From Microvirga sp. KLBC 81 (GTDB lineage: Bacteria > Pseudomonadota > Alphaproteobacteria > Rhizobiales > Beijerinckiaceae), in contig NZ_QDAH01000009.1 of NCBI RefSeq assembly GCF_003075415.1, positions 62,001 to 126,000 of the forward strand: 64,000 nt of DNA. The letters are read 5' to 3'. Of the stretch, positions 47,521-56,612 are shown piece by piece. Each line of letters starts with the position of its first letter. The stretch's first letter is position 1. Below the pieces are notes generated by a model. It was not told the origin of the DNA. It saw only the letters and a list, made by a program, of their open reading frames with translations, and searched no databases. The translations under genes were made by a program, and so were the position numbers.

Positions 47521-50226
47521 TCAGCGTCTGATGGTCGGCGAAGCCTCTCGCCGAGTCCTTTCACCGTTGCCGGTGAACTCTGGTGCGGGCGTCTCGCGGC
47601 TTGTGGCTTCAGCGTTGATGACGCGCTGCAGGATGAGGGGGATGATGCCGCCGTTGCGCAGGATCTCGACCTCAAGCCCGGTCTCGATGGCGGCGGTGGC
47701 GATGAATGTTTCACTTGTTCCCGATGCGCGCCGGATCGTGACAGGCACAGGGCCGCGCGGGCTGATCCGGTTGGGATCGGCTTCGATGAGGATCTGATCG
47801 CCAGGGCGCAGGTGCAGATTGCCGGGATGCCGATCCGCCGGAAGGCGCAGGGGCAGAATGCCCATGCCGATCAGGTTCGAGCGATGAATACGCTCGAAGC
47901 TCGAGGCCAGGACTGCGCGTGTCCCGAGAAGCGCTACGCCTTTTGCAGCCCAATCCCGCGATGAACCCATGCCATAGCGCTCGCCTGCCACGACGACGAC
48001 GGAGGATCCTTTACGCGCGTAGCGCTCGGCGGCTCGCCACAAAGGCAGGTGCTCGCCCGATCCCGCATGGAGCGTGAAGCCCGGTGCGATCTGTGGATCG
48101 AGCAAGTTGCGGACGGACTTGTTGGTGAACAGGCCTCGGACCATCGCCTCCCAATTGCCGCGCCGGGATGCGAAGACGTTCAGGTCGCGACGGTTTTCGC
48201 CGCGCTCGACGAGATACTCGGCGGCTTCACCGACCTGTGGAATCTGCCCCGCGGGTGAGATGTGGTCGGTGGTGATGTCGTCGCCCAGCACGAGCAGCGG
48301 ATGCGCCGCGTAAGTGCCCAGCAGCGTGCCCTTGCCGAAACCCGCGAAGGGCGGGCGGCGGATATAGGTCGAGCCCGGATCCCAAGGGAAGAGATCGGTG
48401 GCAGGAGCATCGAGCACCCGCCATGTCTCGCTGGCCTCGGCTCTTTCATAAGAGACGTCGTAGTCGCCGGCATTCATCGCCGTGCTGAGAGCCGCATCGA
48501 TCTCATCACCGCTCGGCCAGAGATCGGCGAGCCTGATCTCTTCGCCCGATGCTGCACGCCCGATCGGATCCACGAGAATGTTGCGGTTCACATCGCCTGC
48601 GAGCGCGAAGGCGACGACGAGCGGAGGCGAGGCCAGGAAACCGGCTTCGAGCTGCGGATGAACGCGTCCCGGGAAGTTGCGGTTGCCGGACAGAACGGCG
48701 ACGGGAAGAATGCCCCATTCTGTCATGGCCTGCTCGATGATCGCAGGCAACGGACCCGAATTGCCGATGCAGGTGGTGCAGCCATAGCCGACGATGCCGA
48801 AGCCCACCGCTTCGAGATCCTTCAGCAATCCGGCGCGGCGGAGATAAAGCTCGGCTGCCGGCGATCCGGGCGCCAGCGATGTCTTCACCCATGCAGGCGG
48901 CGTGAGGCCGAAGCGGCGCGCCTTGCGGGCGACGAGGCCTGCGGCAACCAGCAGTCTCGGATCGGACGTGTTGGTGCAGCTTGTAATCGCCGCAATGGCA
49001 ACGGAACCATGGCCAGGTTGCCCATCAGAAACCGGGCGGCCCGCGAGCATGGGAGCGAGCGCTTCGACCGTTGCTCCGGCTGAAATGCGGTCCTGCGGAC
49101 GGCGTGGTCCTGCCAGGCTGACCTCAACTTCATCGAGATCGATCTCGATCGTGTCGGTGTAGCGTGGGCGGGCTTTCGGATCGAACCAGAGGCCCTGCCG
49201 CTTGGCATATTCTTCCACGAAGCGGACATGCTCGGCGGAGCGGCCTGTTTCGCGTAAATAACGCAGCGTCTGCTCATCGATGGGGAAGAATCCGGAATTG
49301 GCGCCGAATTCCGGCGTCATGTTGGCGATGACGGCGCGGTCGCCTGCGGAGAGTGTCGAAACGCCCTCGCCATAAAACTCGACGAAGCGATCTGCCAGAT
49401 CGATGCGCCGGAGGCGCTCCGTCACCGTCAATGCCAGATCGGTCGCGAGCACGCCCTGCTTCAAGCGTCCAGTGAGGCGAACGCCGATGATGTCCGGCAC
49501 GCGGATCATCACGGGCATGCCGAAGAAAACGCTTTCCGCCTCAAGCCCGCCGACGCCCCATCCGAGCACGCCGATGCCGTTGATCATCGGCGTGTGGCTG
49601 TCCGTGCCGATCAACGTATCCGGCACTGCCCATGACGCACCATCGCGCCGGGATGTGGTCACGACGCTTGCCAGCCGCTCGAGATTGAGCGTGTGCATAA
49701 TGCCTGTGCCGGGCGGATGCACGCGAACGCCTGTGAGAGCCCGTGTGGCCCATTTCATGAAGCGGTAGCGTTCGGCGTTGCGCCCGAATTCGCGCTCCAT
49801 GTTGCGCAACAGCGCATCGGAGGTTCCGAACACGTCGACGGCGACGGAATGGTCCGTGGAGACATCCACGGGCAGGACGGGATTGAGCAGGCTCGGATCG
49901 TGCCCTGCTTCCGCGAGCGATGCGCGCATGCCGGCGATATCCACCAGAGCCGGCCCGCAGGTGGTGTCGTGCATCAGAACACGGCCGGGCAGGAAGGGGA
50001 TCTCCTCCTCGCTGCGCCCGCTGCTCAGCCAATTCAGGATCGCATCCTTGGCCCTGGGGGCATCGTCCCCCGCATTGCGCAGGACATTCTCAAGCATGAT
50101 CCGCAGGATATGCGGCAGCCGCTGAAGGCTCTCTCCAGCGGCCATGGGGAGATCGACGATACAATGCCGCCCCCCATCGGTGGCAATGGTTGCTGCAGCT
50201 TCTCGCGTGTCTGTTTCATGGGTCAT
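47521..50226 (-). CDS. Aconitate hydratase family protein (second-type aconitase)
   Basis: A 901-aa 4Fe-4S hydro-lyase. Cluster cysteines Cys417 (ITSCTNTSD), Cys483 and Cys486 (GYGCTTCIGNSG). C-terminal swivelling domain with GERYGMGSSRDWAAKG (about 750-766). The alternative ATG at 50241 adds five residues. It groups with AcnA-like enzymes but its place beside tctC and two gntR genes suggests a catabolic rather than a housekeeping role (citrate, 2-methylcitrate or related tricarboxylates). A 9-bp inverted repeat lies 28 nt upstream. Confidence 0.9.
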   Translation of the reverse strand: MTHETDTREAAATIATDGGRHCIVDLPMAAGESLQRLPHILRIMLENVLRNAGDDAPRAKDAILNWLSSGRSEEEIPFLPGRVLMHDTTCGPALVDIAGMRASLAEAGHDPSLLNPVLPVDVSTDHSVAVDVFGTSDALLRNMEREFGRNAERYRFMKWATRALTGVRVHPPGTGIMHTLNLERLASVVTTSRRDGASWAVPDTLIGTDSHTPMINGIGVLGWGVGGLEAESVFFGMPVMIRVPDIIGVRLTGRLKQGVLATDLALTVTERLRRIDLADRFVEFYGEGVSTLSAGDRAVIANMTPEFGANSGFFPIDEQTLRYLRETGRSAEHVRFVEEYAKRQGLWFDPKARPRYTDTIEIDLDEVEVSLAGPRRPQDRISAGATVEALAPMLAGRPVSDGQPGHGSVAIAAITSCTNTSDPRLLVAAGLVARKARRFGLTPPAWVKTSLAPGSPAAELYLRRAGLLKDLEAVGFGIVGYGCTTCIGNSGPLPAIIEQAMTEWGILPVAVLSGNRNFPGRVHPQLEAGFLASPPLVVAFALAGDVNRNILVDPIGRAASGEEIRLADLWPSGDEIDAALSTAMNAGDYDVSYERAEASETWRVLDAPATDLFPWDPGSTYIRRPPFAGFGKGTLLGTYAAHPLLVLGDDITTDHISPAGQIPQVGEAAEYLVERGENRRDLNVFASRRGNWEAMVRGLFTNKSVRNLLDPQIAPGFTLHAGSGEHLPLWRAAERYARKGSSVVVVAGERYGMGSSRDWAAKGVALLGTRAVLASSFERIHRSNLIGMGILPLRLPADRHPGNLHLRPGDQILIEADPNRISPRGPVPVTIRRASGTSETFIATAAIETGLEVEILRNGGIIPLILQRVINAEATSRETPAPEFTGNGERTRREASPTIRR

Positions 50227-50253
50227 GGCCCAATATTGCATAATGTCGCCAAT

Positions 50254-50275
50254 AAATGCAAATGGTTTTGCATTT
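50254..50275. promoter_or_regulatory. Operator-like inverted repeat upstream of the aconitase gene
   Basis: AAATGCAAA-TGGT-TTTGCATTT: a perfect 9-bp inverted repeat with a 4-nt spacer, 28-49 nt upstream of the ATG at 50226. Strikingly AT-rich for this genome. The probable binder is one of the two GntR-family proteins flanking the gene. Confidence 0.6.
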
Positions 50276-50463
50276 TAGGCTTACAAAATGATTTGGGCCT
50301 CACTCCGTACAAACTCCCACAGGCTTGAAGGTAGCCTGTGCGGGATCGGGGACTCCCAGCAAAGCAAGTTCGGGGACCGCAAACCCGTCGGTTGAGATCA
50401 ATGGCCCCGGAAGCGGTGAAGGGCGGATCCCTGAAGGCTCTGGTCCTGCCAGAAGGGATTGCT

Positions 50464-51186
50464 CTACCGCCTCAGGTAACCAGGATAGCGTGCGCTGATC
50501 TCGTCCACATGGGAGAGGGTGCCTGAGAGGTGATCGCGCAGATGCTGCTGCGCCTCGTCGGGTTTGCCGTCGGCGATGGCCTGCACGATCAGCTTATGAT
50601 GCCGCACGATGCCCTCGATCTTGCCAGGGGTTGGCAGGAAGAGGCGCCGAAGGCGGTCGATATGCCCGCTGCGGCTGCGCACGAGCAGCCAGAGATCATG
50701 CATCTGGGCAGCTTCATAAAGGTGCCGGTGAAACTCCTGATCCGCGGCCTCGAAAGCCTGCAGGTCGTTGGCCTCCATCAGGGCCTGCTGCTGTGCAACG
50801 ATCCCCTTGAGCCGTGCGACCAGCCTCGTGTCCGGGTTCAGGGCCAGGCTGCGCACGATCTCGAGCTCCAGGGAGCGCCGCAGGAAATGGGCCTGCTGAG
50901 CGAGCGTCAGGTCGATGGGGCTGACCACTGTCGCATGCTGCGGAAAGACATCCACAAGGCCCTCCTCCTCGAGCCGCATCAGGGCGTCACGGATGGGCGT
51001 GGAGCTGACCCCGAACTGCGCAGCAAGCGTCGTCCGCGACAGGGTGGTGCCCGGCGTCAGCTCCAGGGACAGGATCGCCTCCCTCAAGCGCTCGAAAACC
51101 TGAGGAGCCGCCTGACGGCCACGCTCCAGGCGCTCCGGGGTTTGGAGGGGAGCTTGTTGTTTCAATGCTGATTTTGACAGCGACAT
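50464..51186 (-). CDS. GntR-family (FCD) transcriptional regulator
   Basis: A 240-aa FadR/FCD-type regulator. Winged helix about 25-95 (VFERLREAILSLELTPGTTLS; FGVSSTPIRDALMRLEEEGLV) and FCD domain about 105-225 (EAADQEFHRHLYEAAQMHDLW; VRHHKLIVQAIADG). The ATG at 51186 is chosen; a GTG at 51223 gives 13 extra residues. Divergent from the ABC importer operon at 51329-57599, with a 16-bp palindrome in between, so it is the likely local regulator. Confidence 0.88.
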   Translation of the reverse strand: MSLSKSALKQQAPLQTPERLERGRQAAPQVFERLREAILSLELTPGTTLSRTTLAAQFGVSSTPIRDALMRLEEEGLVDVFPQHATVVSPIDLTLAQQAHFLRRSLELEIVRSLALNPDTRLVARLKGIVAQQQALMEANDLQAFEAADQEFHRHLYEAAQMHDLWLLVRSRSGHIDRLRRLFLPTPGKIEGIVRHHKLIVQAIADGKPDEAQQHLRDHLSGTLSHVDEISARYPGYLRR

Positions 51187-51239
51187 CCTGAACAACCCGA
51201 TTTGTCCGTTGAATTCATATAGCACACTTGCGAGCCGTG

Positions 51240-51255
51240 CACTAATGCATTAGTG
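51240..51255. promoter_or_regulatory. Perfect 16-bp palindrome in the gntR/importer intergenic region
   Basis: CACTAATGCATTAGTG is an exact palindrome between the divergent gntR gene and the importer operon, 73 nt before the binding-protein start. Good candidate operator for the GntR regulator at 50464-51186. Confidence 0.6.
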
Positions 51256-51328
51256 TATGAGTTGCCGGAACGGAAGTCCCGGATCATCCCGAAGCTCCCG
51301 CAAAGAGGGGCCACTCTGAGGAAACACC

Positions 51329-52348
51329 ATGAAGAAGCAGATGAGGCGCCTTGGCGCCGGTATTGCGGCTGCCGTCGGATTGCTTGCTCTGGCAGGCGCG
51401 GCCCAGGCTCAGCAGAAGAGCGAAATCTCCATCACCCGTCAGCCCGGCATCCTCTATTTGCCGACCCATATCATCGAAAAGCAGCAGCTGATCGAGAAGC
51501 ACGCGGCGCGTCTCGGCTTGGCCGAGCTCAAGACCAAGTGGGTGACCTTCAGCGGCGGCGGTGCGCAGACCGATGCGCTCCTGTCCGGCGGCGTCGACAT
51601 GGTGAATACCGGCGTCGGCAACCTGCTTCTCCTGTGGGATCGCACCAAAGGCGGCGTGAAGGGAATCGTGGCGACGTCCGCGCAGCCGCTGGCCCTCGTG
51701 ACGCATGACCCCAAGATCAAGTCGCTGAAGGATTTCGGCCCTGGCGACAAGATCGCGGTGCCGACCGTGAAGGTCTCGACACAGGCCATTCTGCTGCAGA
51801 TGGCGAGCGCGAAGGAATTCGGCGCGGATCAATGGTCGAAGCTCGACGCCAATACGGTGCAGCTCGGCCATCCCGATGCCGTCGCGGCCATGACGAACCC
51901 GCAGCACGAGGTGAAGAACCACTTTGCCGCGCCGCCCTTCCAGTACATCGAGATGAAGACGGTGCCGAATGCGCGCATCATCCTGCAATCGCCCGACATC
52001 ATCGGCGGGCCGCTGACCCAGGGCCAGTTCTTCACCACCACCAAGTTCGCAGATGCCAATCCGAAGGTGATCGAGGCGGTTCGCGCCGCATCGAAGGAGG
52101 CGCAGGACTTCATCCGCAAGGATACGAAGGCCGCAGTCGACATCTACAAGGAGATCACCGGCGACAAGACGAGCGCCGAGGATCTGCTCGCGTGGCTCAA
52201 GGAGCCCGGCATGATGGAATGGAATCTTCAGCCGCAGGGCACGATGAAGTTCGCCGAGCACCTCCACAAGATCGGCACGCTCAAGACGAAGCCCTCGTCC
52301 TGGAAGGATTTCTACCTGCCGATCGCGCATGATCTGAACGGCAACTGA
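51329..52348 (+). CDS. ABC transporter substrate-binding protein (NMT1/SsuA-like)
   Basis: A 339-aa periplasmic binding protein. Signal peptide 1-27 (RRLGAGIAAAVGLLALAGAAQA, cleavage before QQKSEI). The NMT1-type fold shows GILYLPTHIIEKQQLIEKHAARLGL, a GGGAQTDALLSGGVDMVNTG hinge region and LGHPDAVAAM. Relatives bind sulfonates, nitrate, aromatic acids or pyrimidine precursors. First gene of a six-gene plus-strand operon. Confidence 0.9.
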   Translation: MKKQMRRLGAGIAAAVGLLALAGAAQAQQKSEISITRQPGILYLPTHIIEKQQLIEKHAARLGLAELKTKWVTFSGGGAQTDALLSGGVDMVNTGVGNLLLLWDRTKGGVKGIVATSAQPLALVTHDPKIKSLKDFGPGDKIAVPTVKVSTQAILLQMASAKEFGADQWSKLDANTVQLGHPDAVAAMTNPQHEVKNHFAAPPFQYIEMKTVPNARIILQSPDIIGGPLTQGQFFTTTKFADANPKVIEAVRAASKEAQDFIRKDTKAAVDIYKEITGDKTSAEDLLAWLKEPGMMEWNLQPQGTMKFAEHLHKIGTLKTKPSSWKDFYLPIAHDLNGN

Positions 52349-52413
52349 TTGAGCCCGTGCGCCCCGCGACGCGGCGGGGCGCGCCACCACCATTTCATTT
52401 CAGGTCTTCATTC

Positions 52414-53175
52414 ATGTCCGCTCTTCTCGATGTCAGTGGCGTGACGCTGCGCTACAAGACGCCCAGCGTTCTCGTGACGGCGACCGACAGGGTCAGCTTT
52501 CAGGTCAATCAATCGGACCGTTTCGTTCTGCTGGGACCCTCCGGCTGCGGCAAGTCCACGCTTCTCAAGGCCGTCGGCGGCTATTTGAATCCGAGTGAAG
52601 GCAAGATCCGCATCAAGGGCCGCGAGGTCACGGAGCCCGGGGCGGACCGGATGATGGTGTTTCAGGAATTCGACCAGCTTCTGCCGTGGAAGACGGTGCT
52701 GGAGAACGTGATGTTCCCGCTTCTCGTGGCACGCAAGCTGCCGCGCAAGGAGGCTGAGGACAGGGCAAAGGCCTATATCGAGAAAGTCAATCTCACGCGC
52801 GCCATCAATGCCTATCCGCACACCCTCTCGGGCGGCATGAAGCAGCGCGTGGCGATTGCCCGCGGCATGGCGATGGAGCCTGATATCCTGCTGATGGACG
52901 AGCCGTTCGCGGCGCTCGACGCGCTCACCCGTCGCACCTGTCAGGATGAGCTCTTGCAATTGTGGGAGGACACGAAGTTCACCGTGCTCTTCGTCACCCA
53001 CTCGATAGCGGAAGCGATCAAGATCGGCAATCGCATCCTGCTTCTCTCGCCTCATCCCGGCCGCGTGAAGGCCGAGGTGAACGACGTGGACCGCGTCTCG
53101 CCGACCGACGGCAGCGCGGGCCAGCTCGAGAAACACATCCACGAACTCCTCTTCGCGGAAGAGGGCGCACATTAA
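52414..53175 (+). CDS. ABC transporter ATP-binding protein (TauB/SsuB type)
   Basis: A 253-aa ATPase subunit. Walker A GPSGCGKS at 41-48, signature SGGMKQR at 139-145, Walker B ILLMDE at 158-163 followed by PFAALDALTR, a hallmark of the taurine/nitrate importer ATPases. The ATG at 52414 matches the family N-terminus; the frame is open further upstream but unrelated. Confidence 0.93.
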   Translation: MSALLDVSGVTLRYKTPSVLVTATDRVSFQVNQSDRFVLLGPSGCGKSTLLKAVGGYLNPSEGKIRIKGREVTEPGADRMMVFQEFDQLLPWKTVLENVMFPLLVARKLPRKEAEDRAKAYIEKVNLTRAINAYPHTLSGGMKQRVAIARGMAMEPDILLMDEPFAALDALTRRTCQDELLQLWEDTKFTVLFVTHSIAEAIKIGNRILLLSPHPGRVKAEVNDVDRVSPTDGSAGQLEKHIHELLFAEEGAH

Positions 53176-53186
53176 GGATGACGCTC

Positions 53187-54050
53187 ATGAGCAATGCACA
53201 GATCGTGATGCGCGCCGAGACCACGCCGGCGCAGGCTTCAACGAGTGAGGTGGAGCGCAAGCTCAGTGCCCTGGAGCTCGCCTGGGGCAATGGCTTCGTC
53301 CGCAAGACAGCCATCATCATCTTCCTCGGGATCGTCTGGGAAATCTACGGACGCTATCTCGACAACCCGCTTCTCTTCCCGACCCTTCTCGACACCCTGT
53401 CCACCATGGTTGACCGGGTTGCGGATGGCACCATCCCGCAACGCGCCTGGACGTCGCTGAAGGTTCTGCTGATGGGCTACGCCTCCGGCGTCACCATCGC
53501 GTCGATTCTGACGATCCTTGCCATCAACACGCGCATCGGCACGGATTTCCTCGAGACGATGACGGCAATGTTCAACCCGCTGCCGGCGATCGCGCTTCTG
53601 CCGCTTGCGCTGATCTGGTTCGGCCTCGGCAACGGCAGCCTCGTCTTCGTTCTCATTCACTCCGTGCTCTGGGCCGTGGCGCTCAACACCCATTCGGGCT
53701 TCCTCGGCGTGTCGCAGACCTTGCGCATGGTGGGGCGCAACTACGGACTCAAGGGTCTGTCCTACGTGTTCAAGATCCTGGTTCCGGCGGCCTTCCCGTC
53801 GATCCTCACCGGATTGAAGATCGGCTGGGCCTTTGCCTGGCGTACCCTGATCGCGGCGGAACTCGTGTTCGGCGTGTCGTCGGGGCAGGGCGGTCTTGGC
53901 TGGTTCATCTTCGAGAACCGCAACCTGCTCGACATCCCGTCCGTCTTCGCGGGGCTGCTCACCGTCATCACCATCGGCCTCGTCGTCGAGAACCTGATCT
54001 TCAGGACCATCGAGCGCAAGACCATTCGGAAATGGGGGCTCCAGAGCTGA
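53187..54050 (+). CDS. ABC transporter permease (TauC/SsuC type)
   Basis: A 287-aa inner-membrane subunit with about six helices and the EAA loop seen near TLRMVGRNYGLKGLSYVFKILVPAAFPSILTGLKIGWAFAW. The ATG at 53187 has AAGGA 8 nt upstream; an ATG at 53178 is within that site. 11 nt after the ATPase stop. Confidence 0.92.
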   Translation: MSNAQIVMRAETTPAQASTSEVERKLSALELAWGNGFVRKTAIIIFLGIVWEIYGRYLDNPLLFPTLLDTLSTMVDRVADGTIPQRAWTSLKVLLMGYASGVTIASILTILAINTRIGTDFLETMTAMFNPLPAIALLPLALIWFGLGNGSLVFVLIHSVLWAVALNTHSGFLGVSQTLRMVGRNYGLKGLSYVFKILVPAAFPSILTGLKIGWAFAWRTLIAAELVFGVSSGQGGLGWFIFENRNLLDIPSVFAGLLTVITIGLVVENLIFRTIERKTIRKWGLQS

Positions 54051-54101
54051 GCTTTCGCTTAGGCTTCCACCCATCCCGATCCATTCAACAGGTATCCATC
54101 C

Positions 54102-55838
54102 ATGTCGCCCAAGAAGACACCCGATGCGCTGCGCAGCGCACGCTGGTTCGCGCCCGATGATCTGCGCGGCTTCGGCCACCGCTCCCGCATGATGCAGATG
54201 GGCTACGCCCCCGAGGATTGGGCCGGACGTCCCGTCATCGCCATCCTCAACACCTGGTCCGACATCAATCCCTGCCACGCCCATTTCAAGCAGCGCGTCG
54301 ATGACGTGAAGCGCGGTGTGCTGCAGGCCGGCGGTTTCCCGATCGAGCTGCCCGGCATCTCTCTGGCAGAGCAATATGTGAAGCCGACAACCATGCTCTA
54401 CCGCAACCTGCTCGCCATGGATGTGGAGGAGCTGCTGCGCTCCCATCCCGTGGACGGCGTGGTGCTCATGGGCGGCTGCGACAAGACCACGCCCGCCCTG
54501 CTGCTCGGGGCCACGAGTGCGGGACTGCCTGCCATCTATCTGCCCGCCGGTCCGATGCTGCGCGGCAACTGGAAGGGCAAGATTCTCGGCTCCGGTTCCG
54601 ACGCCTGGAAATATTGGGACGAGCGCCGCGCCGGTACGATCTCCGATGCGGATTGGCTCAACATGGAAGCCGGCATTGCCCGCAGCTACGGCACCTGCAT
54701 GACCATGGGCACCGCCAGCACGATGATGGCGATCGCAGAAGCCATCGGCATGACGCTGCCGGGCGCTTCCTCCATTCCGGCCGCGGATGCCAACCATATC
54801 CGCATGAGCGCCGAATGCGGTCGGCGCATCGTCGAGATGGTCTGGGAGGATCTGACGCCGAACAAGGTGCAGATCCGTGAAGCGTTCCTGAACGGCATCG
54901 CGGTCGCGATGGCCATGGGCTGCTCCACCAATGCCATCATCCACCTCATCGCGCAGGCGCGTCGCGCCGGGCAGGATATCGGGCTTGGTGATTTCGAGGC
55001 CGCGAGCCGCAAGGTCCCGGTCATCGCCAATATCCGCCCGAGCGGCGACAAATACCTGATGGAGGATTTCTTCTATGCGGGCGGCCTGCCCGCACTGATG
55101 ACCCGCATCAGGGATCACCTCCATCTCGACGTTCTCACCGTGAACGGCCGGACATTGGGCGAGAACATCTCGCGGGCAGAAGTCTACAATGACGATGTCA
55201 TCCGGACCGTCGACAACCCGATCTATGCCGAGGGCGCGCTCGCAGTGCTCAAAGGCAATCTCGCGCCCGACGGCTGCGTGATCAAGCCGAGCGCCTGCGA
55301 TCCGCGCTTCCTGAAGCATACGGGTCCGGCGCTGGTGTTCGACGATTATCCTTCCATGAAGGCCGCTATCGAGGACGAGAACCTGGATGTCACGGCCGAT
55401 CACGTCCTCATCCTGCGCAATGCCGGCCCCCAGGGCGGGCCGGGCATGCCGGAATGGGGCATGCTGCCGATCCCGAAGAAGCTCGTGAAGCAGGGCGTGC
55501 GCGACATGGTGCGCCTGTCGGATGCGCGCATGAGCGGGACGAGCTATGGCGCGTGCATCCTGCATGTGTCGCCCGAGGCCTATGTGGGCGGGCCTTTGGC
55601 CCTGGTGCGGAACGGCGACATGATCTCGCTCGACGTCGCCGCTCGCACGATCGATCTCGACGTACCGGCCGAGGAACTGGAGCGCCGCCGTGCCGTCTGG
55701 GTGAGACCTGAGCCTCGCTACGAGCGCGGCTATGGCTGGATGTTCACGCGCCACATCAAGCAGGCCCACGAGGGCTGCGACTTCGACTTCCTGGAAACGA
55801 GCTTCGGCGCGCCCGTGGGCGAGCCCGCCATCTTCTGA
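54102..55838 (+). CDS. IlvD/Edd-family sugar-acid-type dehydratase
   Basis: A 578-aa Fe-S dehydratase. Cluster ligands are visible as Cys58 (SDINPCHAHF), Cys126 (LMGGCDKTTPA) and Cys199 (YGTCMTMGTAST), the three-Cys 2Fe-2S pattern of the L-arabonate/D-xylonate dehydratase branch. Other motifs: PSGDKYLMEDFFYAGGLPAL and MSGTSYGACILHVSPEA. The length fits sugar-acid dehydratases, and context (importer plus aldolase plus dehydrogenase) argues against housekeeping IlvD. Expected to convert a 2,3-dihydroxy acid to a 2-keto-3-deoxy acid. Confidence 0.9.
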   Translation: MSPKKTPDALRSARWFAPDDLRGFGHRSRMMQMGYAPEDWAGRPVIAILNTWSDINPCHAHFKQRVDDVKRGVLQAGGFPIELPGISLAEQYVKPTTMLYRNLLAMDVEELLRSHPVDGVVLMGGCDKTTPALLLGATSAGLPAIYLPAGPMLRGNWKGKILGSGSDAWKYWDERRAGTISDADWLNMEAGIARSYGTCMTMGTASTMMAIAEAIGMTLPGASSIPAADANHIRMSAECGRRIVEMVWEDLTPNKVQIREAFLNGIAVAMAMGCSTNAIIHLIAQARRAGQDIGLGDFEAASRKVPVIANIRPSGDKYLMEDFFYAGGLPALMTRIRDHLHLDVLTVNGRTLGENISRAEVYNDDVIRTVDNPIYAEGALAVLKGNLAPDGCVIKPSACDPRFLKHTGPALVFDDYPSMKAAIEDENLDVTADHVLILRNAGPQGGPGMPEWGMLPIPKKLVKQGVRDMVRLSDARMSGTSYGACILHVSPEAYVGGPLALVRNGDMISLDVAARTIDLDVPAEELERRRAVWVRPEPRYERGYGWMFTRHIKQAHEGCDFDFLETSFGAPVGEPAIF

Positions 55839-55856
55839 CGATTGGAGACAACCATC

Positions 55857-56573
55857 ATGGCACTTCAGCCCGAAACCCGCGAGAAGCTGAAAACCGTCAG
55901 CACCGCGACGCTCTGCACGGCCCTCTACAAGCGCGGCCTGCGCAACCAGTTCATCCAGGATGTGCGCCCGCTCAACCCGAACCTCGGCAACATGGTGGGC
56001 GAGGCCTTCACCCTGCGCTACATCCCGGCGCGTGAGGATCTGAACCCGATCAGCGTGTTTCAGGATCGCGCTCACCCGCAACGCAAAGCGGTTGAGGAAT
56101 GCCCTCCCGGTGCGGTCATGGTCATCGACAGCCGCAAGGATGCGCGCGCGGCATCCGCCGGCGGCATCCTGGTCTCTCGCCTCATGAAACGCGGCGTGGC
56201 GGGCGTCGTCACCGATGGCGGCTTCCGTGACTCGCCTGAGATCGCACGTCTCGACATCCCGGCCTACCACAACCGTCCTTCGGCTCCCACCAACCTCACG
56301 CATCATCAGGCGCTCGACATCAACGTGCCGATCGGCTGCGGCGACGTGCCGGTCTGGCCGGGGGACGTGGTGGTCGGCGACGGCGAGGGCGTGGTGGTGA
56401 TCCCGGCGCATCTGGCTGACGAGATCGCGAACGAAGCCGTCGAGATGACGGCGTTCGAGGATTTCGTTCAGGAGGAGGTGCTGAAAGGCCGCTCGATTCT
56501 CGGCCTCTATCCTGCGACGGATCCGCAGACGCTGACCGATTTCGCCGCATGGCGCGAAGCCAACCGGCGCTGA
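55857..56573 (+). CDS. RraA-like aldolase/decarboxylase family protein
   Basis: A 238-aa protein of the RraA/HMG-CHA aldolase fold. Motifs LCTALYKRGLRNQFIQDVRP, GEAFTLRYIPAREDLNP, ASAGGILVSRLMKRGVAGVVTDGGFRDSPEI (the Gly-Gly plus Arg-Asp active-site region) and GCGDVPVWPGDVVVGDGEGVVVIP. Catalytic members are class II pyruvate aldolases or oxaloacetate decarboxylases; E. coli RraA instead inhibits RNase E. Context favours an aldolase acting on the dehydratase product. ATG at 55857 with GGAGA 8 nt upstream. Confidence 0.88.
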   Translation: MALQPETREKLKTVSTATLCTALYKRGLRNQFIQDVRPLNPNLGNMVGEAFTLRYIPAREDLNPISVFQDRAHPQRKAVEECPPGAVMVIDSRKDARAASAGGILVSRLMKRGVAGVVTDGGFRDSPEIARLDIPAYHNRPSAPTNLTHHQALDINVPIGCGDVPVWPGDVVVGDGEGVVVIPAHLADEIANEAVEMTAFEDFVQEEVLKGRSILGLYPATDPQTLTDFAAWREANRR

Positions 56574-56612
56574 TCGGCGTCTCTTGATTCATCACTCCAG
56601 GGGCACGCAAGC

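Noticed and set aside
53238..56411. A 1057-codon open frame on the minus strand over the permease and dehydratase genes
   Set aside because: It is antisense to two clear genes; composition (His/Arg/Asp-rich, no domain) is that of a GC-rich shadow frame.
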